A stretch of DNA of 24,733 bases, from positions 1-24,733 of the forward strand of contig CACJQJ010000011.1 in NCBI GenBank assembly GCA_902595525.1. Reading direction: 5' to 3'. Position numbers and translations under genes: made by a program. This document shows positions 1 to 8,600 of the stretch, piece after piece; within the stretch, counting starts at the first letter, position 1, and each line of letters begins with the position of its first letter. Source of the stretch: an uncultured Alphaproteobacteria bacterium (lineage in GTDB: Bacteria; Pseudomonadota; Alphaproteobacteria; HIMB59). Below the pieces are notes generated by a model, which saw only the letters and a program-made list of their open reading frames with translations, ran no database searches and was not told the origin of the DNA.

Positions 1-1
1 T

Positions 2-436
2 GATGACAATCAATATCCTAGTTACTTATCAAAAGGAACTTTTTTCCCTAATTTAAAATTAAGTAATAAAAAGTATATTCATGAGATACTCAAGGATGAT
101 GATACATACATACTTTCAAACAAATATAAAATAAAAAACATAAAAAATTTTATTTTTCTATCTGATGTTTCTGATAAAAATTCTTATCAAATCGGTAAAA
201 GCTCATATGATTATTTAAATTTAGATAAATGCTATTACATTACAGACAATCATGGCCTAATCACCACAGTAGATATCGTTGATAATATCGGAATTATCAA
301 TCGTGAAAATATTGACTCAAAGTATTCAGATAATAAACAATCCAGCATAGATAATTTTTATGCTACAGGTTATGAGCCATCATTACCTAAATTAAAGCTA
401 CCCAAAATTTGGCCTTTTAAATCTAAAACCCAATAA
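2..436 (+). CDS. C-terminal part of an unrecognised protein (partial, runs off left edge)
   Basis: An open frame without stops runs from base 2 to a TAA at 434-436, giving 144 residues of a protein that begins outside the window. I do not recognise the family. The visible part is rich in Lys, Asn, Asp, Ser and Tyr and has no obvious membrane segment. It ends in a short proline- and lysine-rich tail (PSLPKLKLPKIWPF). Base composition matches the neighbouring genes, and the stop lies 41 nt before the aroG start on the same strand. No terminator separates the two genes, but a -10-like box sits between them. The coding call rests on the long uninterrupted frame in AT-rich sequence and on its strand agreement. 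The function is left open. Confidence 0.6.
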   Translation, partial: DDNQYPSYLSKGTFFPNLKLSNKKYIHEILKDDDTYILSNKYKIKNIKNFIFLSDVSDKNSYQIGKSSYDYLNLDKCYYITDNHGLITTVDIVDNIGIINRENIDSKYSDNKQSSIDNFYATGYEPSLPKLKLPKIWPFKSKTQ

Positions 437-462
437 TTTCTTTTATTTAATACATTTAACAA

Positions 463-468
463 TATAAT
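463..468 (+). promoter_or_regulatory. Probable -10 box of aroG, predicting a near-leaderless mRNA
   Basis: A perfect TATAAT lies at 463-468, nine bases before the aroG ATG at 478. Transcription would normally begin about 7 nt after the box, at about 475-477, so the 5' leader would be 0-3 nt. The -35 region (about 439-446) is T-rich without a good TTGACA match. There is no purine-rich ribosome-binding site ahead of the ATG. Confidence 0.5.
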
Positions 469-477
469 CCTTGCCTC

Positions 478-1827
478 ATGAAATGGTCTAAAGATAGTTG
501 GAAAAACTTTGAAGCAAAGCAAATGCCTGCTTATGCTGATCAAGGTAATTTAGACTCTGTAATAGAGGAGTTATCTTCTATGCCTCCTTTAATTTTTGCT
601 GGTGAGACTAGGTCTCTAAAATCACAAATTTATCAAGTTCAAAAAGGAGAGTCCTTTTATTTACAAGGCGGTGACTGTGCTGAGAGCTTTCAGGAATTAA
701 ACCCCAATACAATTAGAGATAATTTTAAATTACTATTGCAAATGTCTGTTGTTTTGACTTTTGCCACTAATAAACCGGTCGTTAAACTAGGGAGAATGGG
801 TGGACAATTTGCTAAACCAAGAAGCTCAGACTTTGAAGAAAAAAACGGTCAAAAGCTACCTAGTTATAGAGGAGATATTATTAATTCATTTGAGTTTAAC
901 GAGTCCTCTAGAGAACCAGACCCTAAAAGAATGATCAGAGCTTATAACCATTCAGCTTCAACTTTGAATTTATTAAGAGCTTTTGCTCAAGGAGGTTTTG
1001 CTAGTTTAACACAATTAAATAAATGGAACTTAGATTTTGCAGATAATTTTGATACAACAAAAAAATTTAAAGAATTATCTGAAAAAATTGCAGAAAGTAT
1101 AAAATTTATGAATGCCTGTGGTGTAAATGAAAAAAATACAAGAGAACTAAGAGAGACAGATTTTTACACAAGCCATGAAGCACTTCTTTTACCTTATGAA
1201 CAAGCTTTTACAAGAGTAGATAGCACTACAGGAGAGTGGTACAATGTAAATTCTCATTTTTTGTGGGTTGGTGATAGAACTAGAGATCCTAATGGTGCTC
1301 ACATACACTATTTAAGTGGTATAAAAAACCCTTTAGGTCTTAAAGTAGGTCCATCTACAACCATTGATGATTTAAAAAAAAATATTGAGATACTGAATCC
1401 CGAAAATGAAGGTGGGAGACTTACACTTATTGTTAGAATGGGAGCAGATAAAATTAATTCAAAATACCCTGATTTATTGAAAGAAATTAATAAACTCGGT
1501 CTTAATCTTACATGGATATGTGATCCCATGCATGGAAATACATCTACAAGTAAATCTGGCTATAAAACTAGAGCTACTGAGAATATTTTTAAAGAAATTC
1601 AGTCTTTTTTTGAAATTCATAAATCAGAGGGTTCAGTCGCAGGAGGCGTTCACCTTGAATTAACAGGTTTAGATGTAACTGAATGTGTCGGTGGACCTGA
1701 TGATATTAAAGATGAAAATTTAGGTGATAGGTATCACACGTTTTGTGACCCAAGACTAAATGTTAATCAATCATTAGAGCTATCTTTTCTTTTGGCTGAT
1801 TTATTATCTAATGGCGAAATGAATTAG
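478..1827 (+). CDS. aroG: Class II 3-deoxy-D-arabino-heptulosonate 7-phosphate (DAHP) synthase
   Basis: It condenses phosphoenolpyruvate with erythrose 4-phosphate, the first step of the shikimate route to aromatic amino acids. The protein is 449 residues, normal for the class II (plant/mycobacterial-type) family and unlike the ~350-residue class I enzymes of E. coli. Family landmarks are visible: GGDCAE with the metal-binding Cys67, GRMGGQFAKPRSS at about 105-117, and RGDIIN at about 131-136. The tail carries the DPMHGN and GGVHLELTG blocks that supply active-site His and Glu residues. The ATG at 478 has no Shine-Dalgarno site but has a TATAAT just upstream. It heads a plus-strand run, with the next gene 14 nt downstream. 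The symbol is the one usually given to the alphaproteobacterial class II gene; aroF or aroH labels would be equally valid. Confidence 0.95.
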   Translation: MKWSKDSWKNFEAKQMPAYADQGNLDSVIEELSSMPPLIFAGETRSLKSQIYQVQKGESFYLQGGDCAESFQELNPNTIRDNFKLLLQMSVVLTFATNKPVVKLGRMGGQFAKPRSSDFEEKNGQKLPSYRGDIINSFEFNESSREPDPKRMIRAYNHSASTLNLLRAFAQGGFASLTQLNKWNLDFADNFDTTKKFKELSEKIAESIKFMNACGVNEKNTRELRETDFYTSHEALLLPYEQAFTRVDSTTGEWYNVNSHFLWVGDRTRDPNGAHIHYLSGIKNPLGLKVGPSTTIDDLKKNIEILNPENEGGRLTLIVRMGADKINSKYPDLLKEINKLGLNLTWICDPMHGNTSTSKSGYKTRATENIFKEIQSFFEIHKSEGSVAGGVHLELTGLDVTECVGGPDDIKDENLGDRYHTFCDPRLNVNQSLELSFLLADLLSNGEMN

Positions 1828-1841
1828 TTTTCTTATTCATA

Positions 1842-2969
1842 ATGAATAAAAAAACAAATTCAAATTTAATTAATAATTTTACTGATAATTATTTTTTAAA
1901 AACAAAAAAAATTATCCAAAAGTATGGAGACATAAAAGTTACTTATGCTGTTTTTATTCGTAGACCAGGAGTTATAGCATTAAAACTAGCAATAAATTGG
2001 ATAAAACAAATTTCAAAAGACAGAGGTATTAAAGTATCAACTTCTAGCCCATTCAAAGAGGGTGACCATTTTGGTGCTGGAGAACCAATTCTTTATATTA
2101 GGGGATCTTTTAAACATATAGTCGATTTGGAAACTTTACTCTTACAAAAAATTGGTCCAGCTTGTATAGCAGCAGCTAATGCATATCAAATGTGTTTAGA
2201 CTTGCCTAAAACGTCCTTTATAGCTATGGATGCAAGACATTGTGCAGGCACAGAGATGTCTGAATTAATGTCATATGCTGCATCAGTAGGATCAAAATCA
2301 GCAAAAAGAAAGAATGCTAAAGGCTTTATTGGAACATCGATAGATGCAACATCACATTATTTTCAATCTAATAAAGCATTAGGAACGATGCCACATGCTT
2401 TAATAGGATATGCAGGATCTACTCTTGAGGCAGTAAAAATGTTTCATGAAACATTTCCAAAAGATGATTTAGTTGTACTGCCTGATTATTTCGGTAAGGA
2501 AATTACTGACTCTATTCAAGTTTGTAGCCACTTCGATAAGTTGTCTAAAGCTGGAAAAGTAATGATAAGACTTGATACCCCAAATGGAAGATTTATTGAG
2601 AATCTTGATACCTCAAAATCATATGAGGTCTTAGAAAAACACGCACCCGGTTCAATCAAAGAATACAGATCTGACAAAGAGTTAAAACACTTAGTTGGGC
2701 CTGGAGTCTCTGCTGCATCATTGTGGTATTTGAGAGCACAACTTGATAATTTTGGTTTTAAAAAAGTAAAAATTATTGCATCTAGCGGATTTACAAATGA
2801 GAAATGCAAGGCAATGTCTTTAGCCAAAGCTCCAATAGATGTCATCGGAACTGGAAGTTATCTACCAGAAAAGTGGTCAGAAACATATGCAACTGCTGAT
2901 ATTATAAAATATGGTAATTCCTCTAGAGTAAAAGTTTCAAGAGAATACCTCTTAAAAAAAGTTAAATGA
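1842..2969 (+). CDS. Nicotinate phosphoribosyltransferase family protein
   Basis: It is a 375-residue member of the nicotinate/quinolinate phosphoribosyltransferase superfamily. The best landmark is GTMPHALIGYAG at about residues 181-192, which is typical of nicotinate phosphoribosyltransferases. An acidic/basic block (MDARHCAG, near 130) and a C-terminal glycine-rich phosphate-binding segment (DVIGTGSYLP) add support. The expected reaction is nicotinate + PRPP + ATP to nicotinate mononucleotide, in NAD salvage. The protein is somewhat shorter than the 400-430 residues of E. coli PncB and looks closer to the shorter subgroup, so substrate specificity is inferred rather than shown. It starts 14 nt after aroG, and its last four bases overlap the start of gltX (ATGA), indicating translational coupling. 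No Shine-Dalgarno site is visible. Confidence 0.85.
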   Translation: MNKKTNSNLINNFTDNYFLKTKKIIQKYGDIKVTYAVFIRRPGVIALKLAINWIKQISKDRGIKVSTSSPFKEGDHFGAGEPILYIRGSFKHIVDLETLLLQKIGPACIAAANAYQMCLDLPKTSFIAMDARHCAGTEMSELMSYAASVGSKSAKRKNAKGFIGTSIDATSHYFQSNKALGTMPHALIGYAGSTLEAVKMFHETFPKDDLVVLPDYFGKEITDSIQVCSHFDKLSKAGKVMIRLDTPNGRFIENLDTSKSYEVLEKHAPGSIKEYRSDKELKHLVGPGVSAASLWYLRAQLDNFGFKKVKIIASSGFTNEKCKAMSLAKAPIDVIGTGSYLPEKWSETYATADIIKYGNSSRVKVSREYLLKKVK

Positions 2970-4297
2970 TAATTACACGTTTTGCCCCGAGCCCAACTGG
3001 TCACCTGCATTTAGGAAATATGAGATCTTGCTTTTTAAATTGGGCATATTCTAAAAAAAATAATGGTAAATTTATTCTTAGATATGACGACACTGACCAA
3101 GAGAGAAGCAAAGATGAATATGTAAAGTCCATAGCATCTGATCTTGATTGGTTAAAAATAAAATATGATGAAACTTTTTATCAAAGTAAAAGAATTGAGA
3201 GATATAATGAACTTTTCGATCAATTAATTTCTTTAAAATTTGTTTACCCATGTTTTGAATCAAGTGAGGATTTAGATATAAAAAAAAAGTTGCAATTAAA
3301 AGGAGGAAAACCTCCAATCTACGATAGATCCTCATTAAATTTATCTAAACAAGAAATTGAAAAAAAAATAATTAATGGTAACCAACCTTATTGGAGATTT
3401 AAGCTTTCACAGACTAAAATTAAATGGAATGATTTAGTAAAAGGAGAGACCGAAGTAGATCTAGCTTCTCAATCAGATCCTGTTTTAAGGAGGGCTGATG
3501 GTAGCTACCTCTACCATTTTCCAAGTGTTGTTGATGATATTGATATGAAAATATCTCACATTATTAGAGGCGAAGACCACTTAACTAATTCAGCAATTCA
3601 TTTAGAATTATTTAAATGTTTAAATTCTGATTTACCTTCATTAGGTCACAATCCATTAATGCTTAATGAGGATGGAACAAAACTAAGTAAGAGAAATTTG
3701 GACTCAATTTCACTCAAGCAATTCAGAAATAGTGGATATACAGTTAACAGTATTCTCTCTTATTTGTATTCACTTGGTTTAAACTCAGATTATGATTTTG
3801 AAACCATTTTAGAGAATAATTTTAGAGATTTTAATTTAGAGGATATTTCTAAAAACTTACCTAAAATTGATATTCATAAAATTGACTTTTTTCAAAAAAA
3901 TTCATTAAGGTCAATGAATTTAAAAGGTTTGAATAATGAATTCCCCGAACTAGAAGAGTTAGCTTTAACTGAAACTGAGTGGGAACTTATTAAAGAAAAT
4001 GTTGAAAAATATGAAGATATAAGAAATTTATGGAATATTATTAATAGAAGAGAAATTAAAATTCAACCCTCAGGTGACTTTATCAAACTTTTGATTAAAA
4101 ATTTGAATGGTATTTCAAATTTTAGTTTTGATGAATATGTCAATTACTTAATGAGCATTGATAAATCACTATCAAAAAAAGAAATATTTACTAATACACG
4201 TTATATACTTACAGGTAATCAAAATGGCCCATCTGTTAAAGACCTATATAATTATTTTGGCCACGAAGGTTTAAAAAAAATTTTAAATGAATATTAA
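2966..4297 (+). CDS. gltX: Glutamyl-tRNA synthetase
   Basis: This class I aminoacyl-tRNA synthetase charges tRNA-Glu. At 443 residues it is the usual bacterial length. The HIGH-type motif is HLHLGN at residues 13-18 after the FAPSPTG opening. YDDTDQERS follows at about 40-48, and the KMSKS-type loop is KLSKR at 239-243. The C-terminal anticodon-binding region ends with a typical ...TGNQNGPSVKDLYNYFG block. Many alphaproteobacteria carry two gltX paralogues and make Gln-tRNA by transamidation of Glu-tRNA-Gln. Which paralogue this is cannot be decided from one copy. It overlaps the preceding gene by 4 nt and cysS by 11 nt, so it is almost certainly co-transcribed with both. Confidence 0.96.
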   Translation: MIITRFAPSPTGHLHLGNMRSCFLNWAYSKKNNGKFILRYDDTDQERSKDEYVKSIASDLDWLKIKYDETFYQSKRIERYNELFDQLISLKFVYPCFESSEDLDIKKKLQLKGGKPPIYDRSSLNLSKQEIEKKIINGNQPYWRFKLSQTKIKWNDLVKGETEVDLASQSDPVLRRADGSYLYHFPSVVDDIDMKISHIIRGEDHLTNSAIHLELFKCLNSDLPSLGHNPLMLNEDGTKLSKRNLDSISLKQFRNSGYTVNSILSYLYSLGLNSDYDFETILENNFRDFNLEDISKNLPKIDIHKIDFFQKNSLRSMNLKGLNNEFPELEELALTETEWELIKENVEKYEDIRNLWNIINRREIKIQPSGDFIKLLIKNLNGISNFSFDEYVNYLMSIDKSLSKKEIFTNTRYILTGNQNGPSVKDLYNYFGHEGLKKILNEY

Positions 4298-5621
4298 TCT
4301 TTTTAACACTCTAACCAAAAAAAAAGAAAAACTTATACCTATTAACCCATCTGCTGTTAAGATGTATGCTTGTGGACCCACCCTTTACAGTAATCCACAT
4401 ATAGGAAACTTCAGACCAATTATAGTTTTTGATATCTTATTTAGAGTCCTAAGACTAATTTTTGGAGAGGATAGTGTACGTTACGTCAGAAATATAACAG
4501 ACATTGATGATAAAATTATTGATAAAGCTAATGAACTTAAAATATCAACAGATGAGTTGGTACATTCTACTCAAAAAATATATCAACAAAATCTAAGTTC
4601 TTTATCAATATTATCTCCAACACATGAACCAAAAGCCACAGATTATATTTCAAAAATGATTGAGATGATTACATCTCTTATTGAAAAAAAATATGCCTAT
4701 GTATCTAAAGGACATGTTTTATTTGAAGCAAAGAAATTTAAGGGTTATGGTTCTCTCTCTAAGTTCTCATTAAAAGACATAATAACTGGTGCAAGAGTAG
4801 AAGTTGCCGATTACAAAAAAAATCCTGAAGATTTTGTCCTTTGGAAACCATCAAAAACAAATGAACCCCATTGGGATAGCCCATGGGGTAATGGTAGACC
4901 TGGATGGCACATTGAGTGTTCAGCTATGATTTCAGAATTACTTGGAGAAACCATTGATATCCATGCGGGCGGTATTGATCTTATTTTTCCACATCACGAG
5001 AATGAAATTGCTCAGTCAACATGTTGTCATGATAAAAAAATGTCGAACTTTTGGCTCCATAATGGATTTATAAATTTTAAGGGTGAAAAAATGTCAAAAT
5101 CTTTAGGAAATACCTCAATTGTTAATGATTTATTATCTAAACACGATCCTGCTGTTCTTAAATATTCACTACTGACTACTCATTATCGTCAACCACTTGA
5201 TTTTTCAAATGATCTTATAAGTTATAGTGAAAACATCATTAACAAGTGGAGAGAGCATATTAAAGAGGTTAATAGCAAAGAATTAGACTCAGAATTTGTT
5301 AATGCACTTTTAGATGACCTAAATACCCCAAAAGCACTGATGAGATTACAGCAAATAATAGCTAACATTAAAAAAGACAAGAATAATGATGATTTATTAG
5401 CTCATTTTAATAATGGTTTAAGCTTATTAGGATTAAATCCTAGTTTTAATAAAACAGATTTAAACCTTGATAAAGAATTTATTGAAAATATGATATCTCG
5501 CCGACAAGAGGCTAAAAAAAATAAAGACTTTGAGCTAGCAGACAAAATTAGAGATGAGTTATTTAAACAAGGGATTGTTTTAGAAGACACCATAAATGGC
5601 ACAACATGGAAGAAAAACTAG
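4287..5621 (+). CDS. cysS: Cysteinyl-tRNA synthetase
   Basis: It charges tRNA-Cys; class I synthetase, 444 residues. The HIGH motif appears as HIGN at 38-41, the KMSKS motif is exact at 268-272, and the KMSKSLGN context is intact. Zinc ligands that select cysteine are present: Cys29 in YACGPT, Cys211 in HIECSAM, and the HHENE block at 236-240. The C-terminal DALR-type helical region (from about residue 320) and the short tail are normal. It starts inside the end of gltX (11-nt overlap), and its last 16 nt overlap the start of cimA. No ribosome-binding site is visible, consistent with coupled translation from gltX. Confidence 0.97.
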   Translation: MNINLFNTLTKKKEKLIPINPSAVKMYACGPTLYSNPHIGNFRPIIVFDILFRVLRLIFGEDSVRYVRNITDIDDKIIDKANELKISTDELVHSTQKIYQQNLSSLSILSPTHEPKATDYISKMIEMITSLIEKKYAYVSKGHVLFEAKKFKGYGSLSKFSLKDIITGARVEVADYKKNPEDFVLWKPSKTNEPHWDSPWGNGRPGWHIECSAMISELLGETIDIHAGGIDLIFPHHENEIAQSTCCHDKKMSNFWLHNGFINFKGEKMSKSLGNTSIVNDLLSKHDPAVLKYSLLTTHYRQPLDFSNDLISYSENIINKWREHIKEVNSKELDSEFVNALLDDLNTPKALMRLQQIIANIKKDKNNDDLLAHFNNGLSLLGLNPSFNKTDLNLDKEFIENMISRRQEAKKNKDFELADKIRDELFKQGIVLEDTINGTTWKKN

Positions 5622-7198
5622 AAAATAAAATTTATTTTTTTGACACTACATTAAGAGATGGTCAACAAACTACCGGTGTTGATTTTAGTGTAGATGATAA
5701 AATCAAATTCTCTAATGCTCTCGATGAATTAGGTTTAGATTATATTGAGGGTGGTTGGCCAGGGTCAAATCCAACTGATGATAGTTTTTTTAATTCTACA
5801 ACAAATTTTAATAATTCTAGTTTGGTTGCTTTTGGAATGACCAGAAGACCTAATACGAGTGTTTCAAACGATCCAGGTCTAAATACTTTAATTAACACAA
5901 ATGTAAAACATATTTGCATTGTTGGGAAATCATCTTCATATCAGGTCGAAAAGGCTTTAGGCATTTCAAAATCTGATAACCTAAAAATGATTGGTGAAAG
6001 TATCGCTCATATCAATGAAAAAGGTTTAGAGGCAATGTATGATGCTGAGCATTTTTTTGATGGATATAAATCAGATCCTAAATTTGCATTAGATTGTTTA
6101 ACTGAAGCTTTAAATAATGGAGCGAGGTGGATAGTATTGTGTGATACTAATGGTGGAACTCTGCCAAATGAAGTAGAGACAATTGTTCAAGAAGTAACAA
6201 AGTATATACCAGGTGAAAAACTGGGCATTCATGCGCATAATGATACAGAAAATGCAGTTGCCAACTCACTGGCTGCTGTAAGAGCAGGAGTGAGACAAAT
6301 TCAAGGCACAATTAATGGATTAGGAGAAAGGTGTGGAAATGCAAATTTAGTATCTCTTATTCCCTCAATAATTTTGAAAACAAAATTTGAAACTAGTATT
6401 CCTAAAGAAAAATTATCAGCCTTAAAGAAAACCTCATTGCTTCTAGATGAAATTTTAAATCGTATGCCAAATACTCAACAAGCCTATGTTGGTGAAAATG
6501 CCTTTTCACATAAAGGAGGTTTGCATGTTTCAGCAATTAACAAAGACCCTAAAACATATGAGCATATAGACCCAGAAATAGTAGGTAATACTAGAAAAGT
6601 TGTAATTTCTGATCAATCTGGCCGATCTAATATCATATCTCTTTTAAATACTGTTGGTATTAACCCAGATGATCATTCAGATAAATTAGATTTTTTACTC
6701 CAAAAAGTAAAAGAGAGAGAATTCAAGGGTTACGCTTACGATCAGGCAATTGCGAGTTTTGAGATACTAGCTAGACAAACTCTTTTCGGTATCCCAGAGT
6801 ACTTTGAATTAAAAAGATTTAAAGTTATTGATGATAGAAGATGGAATGCTAAAGGAGAATTAGTAACTGAGTCTGAAGCAACTGTAAGGATAGAAGTTGA
6901 AAAAAAAGAATACATGAATGTAGAAGTAGGAAATGGTCCAGTAAATGCTTTGGACAAAGCTTTAAGAAAATCATTAATGGGCTTTTACCCTGCTTTAGAG
7001 GATTTAGAATTAACTGATTTTAAGGTAAGAATTTTATCCTCAGAAAAAGGAACAGACGCAATAGTTCGTGTTCTTATCGAGACGAAGGATCAAAAAGGAT
7101 CCATTTGGACAACAGTAGGTGTCTCTACTAATATAATTGATGCGTCTTATAACGCCCTTAGAGAGAGCTTAATTTATAAATTAATTAAGTCCTCTTGA
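5606..7198 (+). CDS. cimA: Citramalate synthase
   Basis: It condenses pyruvate with acetyl-CoA to give (R)-citramalate, opening a threonine-independent route to 2-oxobutyrate and isoleucine. The 530-residue protein has an N-terminal HMGL/isopropylmalate-synthase TIM barrel with DTTLRDGQQ (13-21) and the metal-binding HAHND block near 209-213. NGLGERCGNA lies near 235, and a LeuA-type allosteric domain sits in the last ~120 residues. The GGWPGSNPTD segment at 49-58 marks the citramalate-synthase subgroup rather than LeuA or homocitrate synthase. It overlaps cysS by 16 nt and shares a TTGA overlap with the next gene. Feedback control by isoleucine is known in this family, but the effector here is not shown. 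The name rests on motifs, not on kinetics. Confidence 0.9.
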   Translation: MEEKLENKIYFFDTTLRDGQQTTGVDFSVDDKIKFSNALDELGLDYIEGGWPGSNPTDDSFFNSTTNFNNSSLVAFGMTRRPNTSVSNDPGLNTLINTNVKHICIVGKSSSYQVEKALGISKSDNLKMIGESIAHINEKGLEAMYDAEHFFDGYKSDPKFALDCLTEALNNGARWIVLCDTNGGTLPNEVETIVQEVTKYIPGEKLGIHAHNDTENAVANSLAAVRAGVRQIQGTINGLGERCGNANLVSLIPSIILKTKFETSIPKEKLSALKKTSLLLDEILNRMPNTQQAYVGENAFSHKGGLHVSAINKDPKTYEHIDPEIVGNTRKVVISDQSGRSNIISLLNTVGINPDDHSDKLDFLLQKVKEREFKGYAYDQAIASFEILARQTLFGIPEYFELKRFKVIDDRRWNAKGELVTESEATVRIEVEKKEYMNVEVGNGPVNALDKALRKSLMGFYPALEDLELTDFKVRILSSEKGTDAIVRVLIETKDQKGSIWTTVGVSTNIIDASYNALRESLIYKLIKSS

Positions 7199-7884
7199 AA
7201 AAAACAATTCAATTTATATTAAACAAACCCCAGTTATCTGAAAATGTTGGTATGTCTCTAAGATCAATAGGATGTTTTGGTTTTGAGAACTTATCCTTAG
7301 TAAATCCAAGAAAAATTTGGCCTAATGATAAGGGAATAAAATCTGCAAAGCATTTTTCATCCTTAGTTAAAAAAGTTAAAGTATATCAATCAATACCAGA
7401 AGCTATAAAAAGTAGTGATGTCTTAATAGCAACGACAGTTAGGAAAAGAGACTTTCACATACCTCCAATAAAAGTAAATGAAATATCTAAACTAAAATCG
7501 AAAAAAATATCAATTTTGTTTGGTCAAGAAAATAATGGATTGTCCAATAAGGAGATATCGCATGCTAATTTTCTATTGTCTCTCCCTACATACAACAACA
7601 GCTCGCTCAATTTATCTCATACTGTAGCTTTAATTGCTTATGAATTGAGTCAAATATCTCTATCTAATATTAATCCAACTTTTGAAAATTCTCCTGCAAG
7701 CTCAAAAGATATTGAAAAATTTTTATCATTTCTGATGAAAATACTAGAAAAAAGAAAATTTACATCAATCTCATCCAAAAGAGATAATTTAGAAATATCT
7801 TTAAGAAATTTTTTAAAAACATCAAAAATAGACCAAAAACAAATAAAAACAGCCTATGGAATTTTAAAATTTATTACAAAATAA
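7195..7884 (+). CDS. trmJ: TrmJ-type tRNA 2'-O-methyltransferase (SPOUT family), TTG start
   Basis: It is a SpoU/TrmH-family SAM-dependent RNA methylase of 229 residues, most like TrmJ, which methylates the ribose at position 32 of certain tRNAs. Motif 1 is in the N-terminus (KPQLSENVGMSLRSIGCFG, about 11-29). Motif 2 is ILFGQENNGLS near 104-114, and motif 3 is the SSLNLSHTVALIAYEL segment near 135-150; together they form the knotted SAM-binding site. The start is TTG at 7195, overlapping the TGA of cimA as TTGA. There is no in-frame ATG nearby and the family's N-terminus begins here, so the TTG start is well supported. It is the last gene of the run; rpsD follows after 39 nt with its own promoter. 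Target position is inferred from family membership. Confidence 0.88.
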   Translation: MKKTIQFILNKPQLSENVGMSLRSIGCFGFENLSLVNPRKIWPNDKGIKSAKHFSSLVKKVKVYQSIPEAIKSSDVLIATTVRKRDFHIPPIKVNEISKLKSKKISILFGQENNGLSNKEISHANFLLSLPTYNNSSLNLSHTVALIAYELSQISLSNINPTFENSPASSKDIEKFLSFLMKILEKRKFTSISSKRDNLEISLRNFLKTSKIDQKQIKTAYGILKFITK

Positions 7885-7885
7885 A

Positions 7886-7913
7886 TTGACTTAAAAGGCT
7901 AAATCTATATAAA
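7886..7913 (+). promoter_or_regulatory. rpsD promoter with start codon at or next to the transcription start
   Basis: TTGACT at 7886-7891 and TATAAA at 7908-7913, separated by 16 bp, form a good sigma-70-type promoter. The expected transcription start (about 7920-7922) is 2-4 nt ahead of the rpsD ATG at 7924, so the message should be leaderless or carry a leader of a few bases. No Shine-Dalgarno sequence is present. Confidence 0.6.
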
Positions 7914-7923
7914 TCACCAATTC

Positions 7924-8541
7924 ATGACAAAAAGACTATCGTCAAAACATAAAATTGATAGAAGACTAGGCCTAAATTTATGGGGTAGACCTAAAAGCCC
8001 TTTTAATAGAAGACCCTATGGTCCTGGCCAACATGGTCAAGCAAGAAGAAGAAAACCTTCTGATTTTGGAGTTCAATTAGCAGCTAAACAAAAGCTCAAA
8101 AAATATTATGGCGATATTACTGAGAAACAATTTTTAAAAATTTATCAAGCAGCTTCTAGAAAAAAAGGTGATACTAGTCAAATTCTAATTGAACTTTTAG
8201 AACGAAGATTAGATGCTGTTGTGTTTAGACTAAAGTTTGCTCCAACTGTATTTTCCGCAAGACAACTAGTAAATCATGGGCACGTTTTGGTAAATGGTAA
8301 AGTAGTAAATAAAAAATCTTATCAGGTTAATGATGGTGATGAAATATCCCTTCAACAAACTAGCCAGAATATTCCAATGATAATTCAAACATTAAGCTCT
8401 AATGAAAGAGATGTTCCTGAGTATTTACAACTAGAAATATCAAAATGCCTTGGTAAATTTGTTAGAGGACCTCAATTGACAGATGTTCCTTACCCTGTTC
8501 AAATGGAACCTAATTTAGTCGTTGAATTCTACTCTAGATAA
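7924..8541 (+). CDS. rpsD: 30S ribosomal protein S4
   Basis: This primary 16S rRNA-binding protein nucleates assembly of the 30S body. The 205-residue length is standard. The N-terminal basic region (RRKPSDFG, near 42-49) leads into the S4 RNA-binding domain at roughly 95-157 ([16 protein letters not shown] followed by [15 protein letters not shown]). The C-terminal segment is normal for the family. Here rpsD is a single-gene unit away from other ribosomal protein genes, as is common in alphaproteobacteria. It has its own promoter immediately upstream. No hairpin resembling the E. coli S4 autoregulatory pseudoknot can fit in so short a leader. Confidence 0.98.
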   Translation: MTKRLSSKHKIDRRLGLNLWGRPKSPFNRRPYGPGQHGQARRRKPSDFGVQLAAKQKLKKYYGDITEKQFLKIYQAASRKKGDTSQILIELLERRLDAVVFRLKFAPTVFSARQLVNHGHVLVNGKVVNKKSYQVNDGDEISLQQTSQNIPMIIQTLSSNERDVPEYLQLEISKCLGKFVRGPQLTDVPYPVQMEPNLVVEFYSR

Positions 8542-8600
8542 TCAATAGTTAAAAATCTATTCAATTAATCTAACAGCGCATAAATTTCGAAAAGATACTT

